Shown here piece after piece: positions 1 to 7,930 of a stretch of DNA of 59,141 nt. The stretch covers positions 1-59,141 of the forward strand of contig JAGNEZ010000040.1 of NCBI GenBank assembly GCA_018003015.1, read 5' to 3'. Origin of the DNA: Phycisphaerae bacterium. Lineage in GTDB: Bacteria; Planctomycetota; Phycisphaerae; UBA1845; PWPN01. Under the pieces are notes generated by a model. The model saw only the letters and a list, made by a program, of their open reading frames with translations, ran no database searches and was not told the DNA's origin. How positions within the stretch are numbered: position 1 is the stretch's first letter; each line of letters begins with the position of its first letter. The translations under genes and the position numbers were made by a program.

Positions 1-2389
1 GGGCCGACCGCAAGCAACTCCGCCGGGCCACCCGCCGGCGTTTCCAGGCCTCGTTCCCCCGCTGAGTCCAGCTCCGCACCCTCCCGCGTTCCGGCCCAGC
101 CCCCCATGGTTCTGGTGGGCGCTTACCACCGCCGTCGTGTCCGGCGAGAATGCGACACACCTCATAACCGCCCAGGCTCCAGATCCTGCGCTTGCCGTCC
201 AGGCTCCAAATCCTGATGCTTCCATCCATCGAGCATGAGAGAGCCATCTCCCCTCGGCCGACGAAGACAGCACCCCGTACTCCCGCGGTGTGACCCCGGA
301 ATGCGCGGATCTCCTTGCCGGTCTGGACGTTCCAGAGCCTGAGGGTCTGGTCGAAGCTGGCCGACAACACCCGATCCCCATCGGGGGAGAACGCGGCGCT
401 GATGACGTATCCGGTGTGCCCGCTGAGGGTTTGCAGAACTTGGCCGGTCGCCGAATTCCAGATCCAGATATCTCTCTCGTAGGTCGTCGCCAGGACGCGG
501 CGGCCGTCGGGGGAGAAGGCAACGCCGTAATACGAACGTGGATCCTTGTCCGACGCCTTGAAGGAGCGGATGATCTCTCTGCGGTGGACGTCGCCCAACA
601 GAACGGCTCCACCCGCGGTGGCCGGCACAAACAGGACGGACCGGCCGTCAGGGGAGAATGCCACGCCTCTGACCGGCCCGGTTTGTGTGAAGGCCGGTCG
701 ATCCTCCTCACCAGTCTCGACGTGCCAGAGCCTGGCGCTTCTGTCTTCACCGCCGGAGAGGATGTACTTGCCATCAGGCGAGACCGCCAGGCAATGCACC
801 GCCCCGGCGTGTCCGATGAACGTCCGGATCTCCCGGCCGGTGCGAACATCCCAGAGCTTGACCGTCCCGTCCTCCGAAGCGGAACAAGCGTGGACACCGT
901 CCGGCATCCAGGCGACGGCCATGAGGCCATCCAGATGACCGCTGAGCGTCTGGATAGGTGCGTCGTAGTCCCGAAAGGAACGGTACAGCCCCACCTCGGA
1001 AGGAAGGGGCGAAAGGCCGAGTCCGGTCAGGGCATCGCGAGCCCGTCGAAAGGCGGCGCGGGACGCCTGGCCTTGACCGGCGAGATGCAGGGCGGTGCCT
1101 TCTTCCAGTGCGCCGTCGGCATAGGCCGATTGGGCGGTGCGTTCGCGGTCCTGAGCGAGGGCCCGCTCCTTGGCCACCTGGCCCAACAGGATCAGCGCGA
1201 TGAGCAGGCCGGTGGCCAACATCAGGACGAATCCCGCCGCCACGGCCACTGGCAACCTGTATCGCCGCAGGTACTTCCGCAGGATGTAGAGCGGGCGGTC
1301 GCGCTTGGCTTCGATGATCTCCCCGCCCAGATAATGCCCGATGTCGCGGGCGAGTTCCCCGGCCGTCTGATAGCGCCGCTCGCGCTCTTTGGACAGGCAC
1401 TTGAGTACGATCGTATCGACCTCGTCATCGATCTCGTGGCGAATGCTGCTCGGCTTGGCCGGCTCAACGTTGACGATATCGTGCAGGAGTTCCAGGATGC
1501 TGCCGACAGGGCGATACGGAGACTGGCCGGTGAGCATCTGGAACAGAATCACGCCCAGGGAGTAGACGTCGGTTCGGAGATCGATCTTCGCAGGCACCGC
1601 CTCGGCCTGTTCGGGCGCAGCCCAGGGCAGGCTGCCCATGAACTGGCCGGTTTCTGTCATGACCGAGGCCTCCATCCCGATGGCGACCTTGGCCAGACCG
1701 AAGTCGAGGATGTGTGGCCCGCCTTCGTGGTCGATGAGGATATTGCCGGGTTTCAGATCCCGATGGATGATCCCGCGGAGGTGGGCGGCGTTCACCGCTT
1801 CGCAGATTCGGGCGAAGAGATGGAGGATCTCGCGGATGGTCCGCAGCCTGGCCCTGGTCCACTCAGCCAGCGATTGCCCGGAAATGTAGTCCATGACAAA
1901 GTAGTGACTACCGGAGGCGACGCCGCTGTCATGGATATTCACGATGTGCGGGTGGTTGAGCTGCCCCAGAACCTCGACTTCCCTCTCGAACCGGGCCGTC
2001 TCCCGTTTGCTAGCGAAGGGACCTTCACGCATGACCTTGAGGGCCACCTTGCGTTTGGTGGCTCTCTGGACGGCCTGATAGATCACTCCCTGGCCACCGC
2101 GGTGGATCTCGCGGACGATCTGGTAACCCGGAATAATGTCCTGCGCGGGAGACTCGGCGAAAACCTCGCGAAGAAGAGAGGCATCACCTTCAGTATCATG
2201 CTGCAGGCCGCTTGAGGCCGCATCAGTCGGAGCCGGTGCGGGCACACGACCCGCTGAACCAGCCAGTTCCCTGGTCTCAGCGGACACCTGGTTAGCCGGT
2301 CCGATCGATTCCTGCCGGATTCCGATCGGGTTCGTACCGTCTCCGGAACCGGGCCGGATATCATGGTCATGGGCTTGGTCATCCGGCAT
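1..2389 (-). CDS. Serine/threonine protein kinase with C-terminal WD40 repeats (runs off left edge)
   Basis: A membrane-anchored Hanks-type kinase, which would phosphorylate Ser/Thr of unknown targets. From ATG 2389 the frame is open to base 1, so the 3' end is missing. Visible features are the glycine-rich loop GGQGVIY (about residue 98), the VALKV lysine (118), HRDLKPGN (209-216), DFG (229-231) and APE (258-260). One membrane segment follows at about 379-403, then about six WD40 blades (about 465-735) with repeated AFSPDG and LW motifs. AAGGG lies 8 bases before the ATG. The first 85 residues are low-complexity and acidic/polar. The last 60 visible residues are Arg-rich and lose the WD pattern after an imperfect 27-base tandem duplication (172-188 and 199-215), so a frameshift or eroded end is possible. 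Kinase-WD40 fusions are abundant in Planctomycetes. The fold is certain; the substrate is unknown. Confidence 0.9.
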   Translation of the reverse strand, partial: MPDDQAHDHDIRPGSGDGTNPIGIRQESIGPANQVSAETRELAGSAGRVPAPAPTDAASSGLQHDTEGDASLLREVFAESPAQDIIPGYQIVREIHRGGQGVIYQAVQRATKRKVALKVMREGPFASKRETARFEREVEVLGQLNHPHIVNIHDSGVASGSHYFVMDYISGQSLAEWTRARLRTIREILHLFARICEAVNAAHLRGIIHRDLKPGNILIDHEGGPHILDFGLAKVAIGMEASVMTETGQFMGSLPWAAPEQAEAVPAKIDLRTDVYSLGVILFQMLTGQSPYRPVGSILELLHDIVNVEPAKPSSIRHEIDDEVDTIVLKCLSKERERRYQTAGELARDIGHYLGGEIIEAKRDRPLYILRKYLRRYRLPVAVAAGFVLMLATGLLIALILLGQVAKERALAQDRERTAQSAYADGALEEGTALHLAGQGQASRAAFRRARDALTGLGLSPLPSEVGLYRSFRDYDAPIQTLSGHLDGLMAVAWMPDGVHACSASEDGTVKLWDVRTGREIRTFIGHAGAVHCLAVSPDGKYILSGGEDRSARLWHVETGEEDRPAFTQTGPVRGVAFSPDGRSVLFVPATAGGAVLLGDVHRREIIRSFKASDKDPRSYYGVAFSPDGRRVLATTYERDIWIWNSATGQVLQTLSGHTGYVISAAFSPDGDRVLSASFDQTLRLWNVQTGKEIRAFRGHTAGVRGAVFVGRGEMALSCSMDGSIRIWSLDGKRRIWSLGGYEVCRILAGHDGGGKRPPEPWGAGPERGRVRSWTQRGNEAWKRRRVARRSCLRSA

Positions 2390-2761
2390 GTTGGCACCCT
2401 TGAGACGTTTCGTGAGAAACGTGCTCGCTCCACCCGAAAACCCCGGAGTTCGGTCGTCCGCGATTTGACCGTGGTGCGGACGCTCTCACCAGACTGGGCC
2501 ATCGATCGTGGCTCCGGCTCCGAGGACCAGATTCGCAGCCAGTTCTCGTCAAACACGGGCGGGGCAATGCGCAGATATCCCTTCGTCGGATCGCCTTGCG
2601 CGTGCCGCCGGATCCATTCTCTGCCCGTCCTGAATTGTAGTCGCCAGCCCAGGCGTGGTCCTCCGACACGGGGCAACCGATCCTCCGACCACACGCGTGG
2701 CCGATGGATCGTCCACCGAGCGAAGGGTTCTGGCATACTATCGGGCGTTGACGTCCTGGCG
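2390..2761. other. Intergenic stretch upstream of the kinase
   Basis: Region between the kinase start and the beta-helix remnant. Minus-strand frames are open across part of it (for example from 2736), but their products are Arg/Ser-rich and match no family I recognise. I see no RNA gene and no clear promoter. Confidence 0.4.
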
Positions 2762-3556
2762 AAACGCTCGACGCTTCTCCGTCAGATGAGTTTCCTGGAG
2801 TAAGCCAGCCAATCGGCGTAGCGAGCCGTGTCGCGGCCGCCCCTGCCGCGCCGGAATCGGACGGACGGAAGCGGTTCGCCGCGTAAGCGGGTTGCCGCGG
2901 ATCTGCAGGTTACTGTCCGCCAGGGTCGGCGAAGGGATCTGGCTGCCAGCCGGCGGAGTGGTCGGCGCGTGAACGTCCAGCGTGGCATAGGCCGTCTGTG
3001 TTCCGGCCGGATTGTAGAAGATGTTGTTGTACACATACACGTTGCGGTTGGGAATGATGTCGTCGACCATGGCGTCGCCGGCCGGGTTGGTCGGGGCAGG
3101 GCACCAGCCGCCCGCGGCCAGGAAACCGTTGCAGATCGTATCCGCGTTGTTCGCCCCGTTGTCGGTGGTGTCTTGGCAACCGTGCGTGCCGCGGCCCAAG
3201 AGGATCATGCCGAACCCTGCAGCGTCACCGGCGACGCGATAAGCGGTGTTGTAGGCGATCAGGATGTTGTAGCCGCCCTGTACGCCGACCGCGTTGCCCT
3301 CGATGTCGTGGATGACGTTGTTGACGAACTTGATGTCGTACACCTCGTAGTGCAGCCAGGGCGACTGCATGATCTCGAAATTCGTGGCCTGCCCGGCGGA
3401 GAATCCGAGGTGGCAGTTGTAGAACTCGTTTCCAGCGACGGCAATGTACGCGGTTCCGCCCTTGAGGTAGGTAGCCCAGTCGCCTGCGAAATCGTGGATC
3501 GAGCTGTTGAGGATGTGCCCGCCCTGCACGGTGACCCAGTCGATGCCGGTCAGGTA
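2762..3556 (-). pseudogene. Right-handed parallel beta-helix repeat protein, decayed remnant
   Basis: The minus strand encodes about 230 residues typical of the right-handed beta-helix (pectate-lyase-like) fold. Asn-rich rungs recur, such as FVNNVIHDIEGNAVGVQGG, NILIAYNTAYRV and VYVYNNIFYNPAG. In the family such proteins are secreted and often bind or cleave polysaccharide. The beginning is missing: helix-like sequence starts abruptly at 3556 with no start codon or signal peptide, and the upstream part of the same open frame is only the antisense of larE. Near 2890 the beta-helix frame turns into Arg-rich sequence, while a neighbouring frame ends plausibly with ADWLAYSRKLI. That suggests one or more frameshifts. 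I read it as a truncated, frameshifted gene; an unannotated fragment of an active gene is less likely. Confidence 0.7.
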
Positions 3557-3664
3557 TCTTCTCTGCCTCAACCGACGCTTGGATTCCGCTTGGGCTTCGG
3601 CGTTCTCTCGAGAGGCTACCATCCCGAGGCGCGTCTCGGACTTCCCGGTCGGGCAGTCAGGACC

Positions 3665-3670
3665 TATACT
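3665..3670 (+). promoter_or_regulatory. Possible -10 element for larE
   Basis: TATACT lies 55 bases before the larE start, with a poor -35 candidate (TTCCCG, 3642-3647) at 17-base spacing. The only support is the -10 match. Confidence 0.3.
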
Positions 3671-3724
3671 TGGGCAGCGGGGACGAGGCTGGCGGGCAAG
3701 GCTGCCCTGCAGACAGAGGTTCCG

Positions 3725-4561
3725 ATGGCATCGCTCGATGAGAAGTTGGCGAAGATGCAGGAAATCCTCCGCTCGCTGAAGCGGGTGGCGGTAGCGTTCT
3801 CGGCCGGTGTGGACTCGACGTTTGCCCTGAAGGTGGCCGTGGACACCCTGGGGCCGGTCAACGTGGTGGCCGTCACGGCCAAGAGTGACAGTCTGGCTGA
3901 GGCCGAGTTTCTGGAGGCCGTGAAGCTGGCCGACCAGTTGGGCGCCGAGCACGTCATCATTGAGACCCGTGAGTTCGACAACCCCGACTATCGGGCGAAC
4001 CCGGCCAACCGGTGCTACTACTGCAGGAGCGAGCTTTACGAGAGGCTGGACACCTTCCTGGTTGAACGCGGACTGCGCGCGGCCGTCAGTGGCATCAACG
4101 CCGACGACTACGCCGACTGGCGACCCGGGATTCTGGCTGCCAGGGAGCATGGTGTCCGGGCGCCGTGTGCCGAAGCCGGCATGACCAAAGAGGACATCCG
4201 AGGGCTCAGTCGGCGATTGGGTTTGCCGACATTTGACAAGCCGGCCATGCCCTGTCTTTCGAGTCGGATCCAGTATGGCGAGGAGATCACGACCGAGAAG
4301 CTGAAACGCATTGAGCGGTCGGAAGCGTTTCTGCGGTCGCTCGGCTTCCGCGAATGCCGAGTTCGACATCATCACAACCTTGCCCGGATCGAATTGCCCG
4401 TATCCGACCTTGATCGGGCGATGGTCCCGGCGACTCGCGCCCGCATCGACGCCGCGCTCCGCGAGTATGGCTATCAGTACGTGGCGATCGATCTTCGCGG
4501 CTTCCGGAGCGGGAGCATGAACGAGGTCATTGCGTTCGGAGAGCGACAGAAAGGGGAATAG
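3725..4561 (+). CDS. larE: LarE-family ATP-dependent sacrificial sulfur transferase
   Basis: A 278-residue protein of the PP-loop ATP pyrophosphatase superfamily. LarE adenylates a carboxylate and donates sulfur during synthesis of the nickel-pincer (NPN) cofactor of lactate racemase and related LarA enzymes. It shows the PP-loop FSAGVDS (25-31), the NRCYYCRSELYERL segment (96-109) and the family signature PCLSSRIQYG (176-185). Cys177 in that signature matches the position of the sulfur-donating cysteine of characterised LarE. Length equals the family norm. ATG 3725 is chosen because AGAGG lies just before it; the open frame extends far upstream but only as antisense of the beta-helix remnant. 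No larA, larB or larC is visible, so the partner genes must lie elsewhere or the protein serves another thiolation. Confidence 0.88.
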   Translation: MASLDEKLAKMQEILRSLKRVAVAFSAGVDSTFALKVAVDTLGPVNVVAVTAKSDSLAEAEFLEAVKLADQLGAEHVIIETREFDNPDYRANPANRCYYCRSELYERLDTFLVERGLRAAVSGINADDYADWRPGILAAREHGVRAPCAEAGMTKEDIRGLSRRLGLPTFDKPAMPCLSSRIQYGEEITTEKLKRIERSEAFLRSLGFRECRVRHHHNLARIELPVSDLDRAMVPATRARIDAALREYGYQYVAIDLRGFRSGSMNEVIAFGERQKGE

Positions 4562-4562
4562 G

Positions 4563-4580
4563 GAGCACGCCGCAGTGCTC
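4563..4580. terminator. Hairpin between convergent larE and sirtuin genes
   Basis: GAGCAC, a six-base loop, then GTGCTC directly after the larE stop: a perfect 6-bp stem. There is no T-tract, so intrinsic terminator function is uncertain. Confidence 0.35.
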
Positions 4581-4683
4581 GGCGGGCAAGGTGCGAGCCG
4601 GGTGTGTGAGCTGCACCGCTGGCGTAACCCAGGTTGCGGAGACGGATTCACTTCCAGCATGGTACTTCAAGGCCCTGGCAGCA

Positions 4684-5472
4684 TCAGCTGAACGCTCGGT
4701 GCACGAGTTCGGGCAGGACCGTTCCTGCAGTGCCGCGAAGCCCGATGTCGCCCCTGGCGGGTCCGGAGCCGATGACGATGACGGTGGCGCCGTTGGCGCT
4801 GGCCTCGAGCGGCAGGGAGGCGGCCGGGAAGACCGAGCCGGAGGTTCCCACGGCGATCATGCAGTCGCAATCGTGGCTCGCGGCGACGGCGTCGGGCCAA
4901 TCGGGTTCGGCCATGGCCTCGCCAAAGAGGACGATAGAAGGCCGATAGAGTCCGCATCGCCCGATGCCGAAGAAGGGGCGGATGGCGGCGAGCATGGCGG
5001 TTCTCGGAAACGAGCCGATCATCGCCTTTTTAAGGGCCGCGACGATGTCGAGCATCTGCGGTCGGGTGAGGATGCTGACCGTGCCTCCCCGGCGGTATAC
5101 GATCTCGAAGAGTGATCCGTGGACCTCATGGACGCGGGTGCTTCCAGCCTCCTGGTGCAGTCGGTCCACGTTCTGGGTAACGACGGTGACGTGGGTGTGA
5201 GACTCGAGAGCGGCGATGGCCTTGTGGCCGGCGTTGGGCGCGGCCTTGGCGACCGGTTCGAGCAGTGCGACGGTGAATTCTCCCACTCGCCGAGGGCTGC
5301 CCGCCGCGGTGGCGAGAAGGCCGCCCATAGTGGCAAACTGATCTGGCGGGAAGTGGCTCCAGAGACCGTCGGAGTCTCGGAAGGTCGGGATGCCGCTTTC
5401 CGCCGAGATACCCGCCCCGGTGAACACGACGACCTTGCCGGCGTGGCGCAACAACTCGGCCGCGCGATCCAT
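4684..5472 (-). CDS. Sir2-family NAD-dependent protein deacylase
   Basis: A 262-residue sirtuin. It would remove acyl groups from lysines using NAD+. Conserved elements are GAGISAESGIPTFR (19-32), TQNVDRLHQEAG (99-110), catalytic His118 in VHGS, RPSIVLFGEAM (177-187) and GTSG (209-212). The zinc-ribbon module normally present between HGS and the RPSIV strand, with four Cys in two CxxC pairs, is not there. That stretch contains one Cys only and carries a helical-looking insert instead. ATG 5472 (MDRAAELL) is preferred; GTG 5478, with AGGG five bases upstream, is an alternative. The open frame extends to 5754, but that part is Arg/Pro-rich and looks non-coding. Transcribed toward larE and divergently from the isomerase gene. 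Confidence 0.85.
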   Translation of the reverse strand: MDRAAELLRHAGKVVVFTGAGISAESGIPTFRDSDGLWSHFPPDQFATMGGLLATAAGSPRRVGEFTVALLEPVAKAAPNAGHKAIAALESHTHVTVVTQNVDRLHQEAGSTRVHEVHGSLFEIVYRRGGTVSILTRPQMLDIVAALKKAMIGSFPRTAMLAAIRPFFGIGRCGLYRPSIVLFGEAMAEPDWPDAVAASHDCDCMIAVGTSGSVFPAASLPLEASANGATVIVIGSGPARGDIGLRGTAGTVLPELVHRAFS

Positions 5473-6071
5473 CAACACATCGTCCCTGCCCACGACCTGT
5501 TTCCTCGAATCCGCGACCCGACACGCGGCCGTGGAGACACCACCATCGTACGCCGCGGACTGTCCGATGTCATCCACCGATTGAGGGCGGGCAGTGTACG
5601 ATTCGACGGGCTGGATTGCCGGGTAGGGGTGAGGGTGCCTGCGACCGTATCGGGCATGGGAGAGGCGTCGAGGACGGGGTCTGTAAGTTGAGCATGGGCA
5701 ATCTGCATGTGCGAATCGTCCGGTCCCCCAGCACAGGGTCACGGTCACGACCAAACGAACCCAAGCTCGCCGCCCTGACAGGACCGCCGGAACAGGACCG
5801 GTAGCCCGCGGACCCGACTGCCTGACACGCTGAAGCCGAGCGGGGACGGTGCTGGATTGGTTTGGGCGTGACGTTCAAGCCTGGGAGGCAGCCAAGCCGC
5901 TTTCTGGCAGCAATATCACCACAGGTGACCCGCGGCGAGCGGCTTGTCCGGGACTCCTTTTGACCGTCGGGGGCCCGTGCGGTAATCTCATTAGTCTGAT
6001 TGGCATGGGGACGAGGTCTGAAAAGGAAATCGATGGAAGGAGCTTGGGCTCCAAGGTACGGAGGACAGTCC
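5473..6071. other. Divergent intergenic region, sirtuin and isomerase
   Basis: About 600 bases with no convincing gene. It holds a promoter-like TTGACC near the isomerase end and GGAGGA at 6059-6070 serving the isomerase. Several short frames exist but none resembles a protein family. Confidence 0.5.
5960..5986 (+). promoter_or_regulatory. Candidate sigma-70-type promoter for the isomerase gene
   Basis: TTGACC (5960-5965), 15 bases, then GGTAAT (5981-5986), ending 85 bases before the start codon. Spacing is short. It is listed because the same TTGACC/xATAAT style recurs upstream of other genes here. Confidence 0.35.
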
Positions 6072-7040
6072 ATGATCCACCAGAGCAATCGACGCGAGTT
6101 TCTGCAGCGTACCGCCCTGGCCGCTACGGCCGCCGGTGCGGTTGGCAGCACTGCCATGCCTACTCGGGCCGAGGATGCCCTGCCCGCTGGCGGAGAGGGC
6201 AAGAAGCCAGCGGTGCTGAAGATATCCGCCCAGGAAGGCGTCGTTCCGGGCAGGAGCCTCTCTGAGAAGCTGGACAACATGGAGAAGTGGGGATATGTCG
6301 GGTTAGAAGTGGGCGGCGGCAATCTACCGAAGCGGGTAAAGGAATTGCAGGACGCGCTCAAGGGCCGCCCGATCAAGATGAGCGCGATCTGTGCCGGGTT
6401 TCAGGGCTGGCTGATCAGCGACGACAAGGATACCCGGGAGAAGGCCCTGTCGTCGATGAAGGAGATCCTGACCGCCGCAGGCGAAGTCGGCTCCACCGGG
6501 CTGATCATCGTGCCGGCGTTCAACGGGCAGAAGTCGGTGCCTCACAAGCAGGCCCGAGAGATGCTGACCGGCTTCACCCGCTGGGACCGGTCCAACGACA
6601 AGGCCAGAACGTCGCTGCTCGGGGAGCTCGGCGAGCACGCCGCGAAGGCTGGAACCCGAATACTCCTTGAGCCTCTCAATCGCGATGAGTGCTATTTCTT
6701 GCGGACGCTGGCCGACGGGGCATCGATCTGCCGTGACGTGAACAGCCCGGGCATCGCCCTGATGGGTGACTTCTGGCACATGACCTGGGAAGAGACCTGC
6801 GACATGGGAGCGTTCCTGAGCGCCGGCAAGTACCTGCGTCACGTTCACATCGCGAGTCGCAAGGACCGTAAGACGCCGGGTGAGGACGGCGAGGCCGACA
6901 ACTACATCAACGGCTTCAAGGGCCTCAAGATGATCGGCTACCAGGACTACATCAGCCTGGAGTGCGGTTGCCGGGGCGATCGTAACGAGGCGATTCCGGC
7001 GGCGGCCAAGCTGATTCGCGAGCAGTGGGCCAAGGCATAG
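6072..7040 (+). CDS. Tat-exported sugar phosphate isomerase/epimerase-like TIM barrel
   Basis: A 322-residue protein with a twin-arginine signal (NRREFLQRTALAATAAG) followed by an AP-endonuclease-2/xylose-isomerase-like barrel. The family holds sugar isomerases and epimerases with a divalent metal. Likely metal-site strands are LLEPLNRDECYF, GDFWHM, VHIASR and SLECGCRGD. GGAGGA eight bases before ATG 6072 fixes the start over an in-frame ATG at 6000. The Tat signal implies folding in the cytoplasm and action outside the inner membrane. Such exported barrels are very numerous in Planctomycetes, with substrates mostly unknown. A second, distantly similar gene lies at 29231-30124. Confidence 0.85.
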   Translation: MIHQSNRREFLQRTALAATAAGAVGSTAMPTRAEDALPAGGEGKKPAVLKISAQEGVVPGRSLSEKLDNMEKWGYVGLEVGGGNLPKRVKELQDALKGRPIKMSAICAGFQGWLISDDKDTREKALSSMKEILTAAGEVGSTGLIIVPAFNGQKSVPHKQAREMLTGFTRWDRSNDKARTSLLGELGEHAAKAGTRILLEPLNRDECYFLRTLADGASICRDVNSPGIALMGDFWHMTWEETCDMGAFLSAGKYLRHVHIASRKDRKTPGEDGEADNYINGFKGLKMIGYQDYISLECGCRGDRNEAIPAAAKLIREQWAKA

Positions 7041-7269
7041 CCCCTGGGGTGTGGCGAGGTCCCGGGGATGTGGAGGGAATGACCTGGAGCGACTAACTGC
7101 CATGATCCGCCCTGGACAGCAATGTTCTACCGCAAGCCCTTGGGCCAACGTAGTCGGTATCGAATGCGGGGGTTTTGTCGGGTGTTTGGCCGGGAGGCGG
7201 TAGTGCCGTATCTTCTGCGACCGGTGAATGCTTGCAAAGCATTGGAAATAAGGTGGTTAAAGTAGCCTG

Positions 7270-7343
7270 GCGCCCGTAGCTCAGCAGGATAGAGCACCGG
7301 TTTCCTAAACCGGGGGTCACAGGTTCGAATCCTGTCGGGCGCG
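7270..7343 (+). tRNA. tRNA-Arg (anticodon CCT)
   Basis: A 74-base cloverleaf. The acceptor GCGCCCG pairs with CGGGCGC. The D-stem is GCTC/GAGC, the anticodon stem CCGGT/ACCGG encloses TTCCTAA, and the T-stem is ACAGG/CCTGT around TTCGAAT. The anticodon CCT reads AGG. Discriminator is G and CCA is not encoded. Confidence 0.97.
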
Positions 7344-7930
7344 ATTTCTGGCCGAGGAGCCCCCCATTCGGTTGTCACTGCAGCCTTGCCGTTGCAGGGC
7401 AGACGTGCCTCTGTCGATCGGGGGCATCCACAACGAGCGACTGCGTGGAGTCCATCCACATCTGGCAAACCGGGCGGGATAGCCGCTTCCCAGTACTGAG
7501 ACTGGCGTCAACCGTCCGCTGGCCAACGCGATGGCGGCCGCGGGCATGGGTAACCGGACCACGCAGATGCAAGGATTAGGGCGACAGCCGGGCTTTTGCG
7601 ATCGCGATTGTCCTCCAGTCTAGGCGGAATCTCGGATGGATCTTGGCGTAATTCCCACCCCGTAAGGTCACAGATTCCCAGGCCTGCAAACCGATATCAA
7701 GTGGGGAAAGAGGGAAGAAGTGTTCTCGGCGGAAGCGGGTTCAAGTCGCGCTTTATGATTGGCGACATTCGCTTGCATCCTGATCTCGCAAGTGATTCAA
7801 TGGAGGCATCCTCGCGGTGATTCAGTGGAGGGATCACTGTCTTCCGCAATGCCGCACGGGCAAACGGAACGGGAAGCAGAAGCGAACTACGGGAGCCGAT
7901 TTCAATTCCTCTTGTGCCAGAGGCGCAGAC
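7344..7930. other. Long leader/intergenic region before the giant gene
   Basis: 587 bases between tRNA-Arg and the giant RHS gene. No credible gene. It contains an imperfect direct repeat (7792-7810 and 7817-7835) about 100 bases upstream of the giant gene start. Confidence 0.5.
7792..7835 (+). repeat. Imperfect 19-base direct repeat, period 25
   Basis: GTGATTCAATGGAGGCATC (7792-7810) and GTGATTCAGTGGAGGGATC (7817-7835) agree at 17 of 19 bases. They lie in the presumed leader of the giant gene, and each copy contains GGAG. Confidence 0.7.

Noticed and set aside
290-2215. Plus-strand open frame of 641 codons
   Set aside because: It is antisense to the kinase-WD40 gene, whose motifs are unambiguous on the minus strand; the plus-strand product has no family features.
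2738-4660. Minus-strand open frame of 640 codons across larE and the beta-helix remnant
   Set aside because: Its first half is antisense of larE. Only the second half encodes beta-helix sequence, and that lacks a start.
7127-7468. Minus-strand frame containing RIRTCDPRFRKPVLYPAEL
   Set aside because: This is the well-known spurious peptide from the antisense of a tRNA gene, here tRNA-Arg(CCT).
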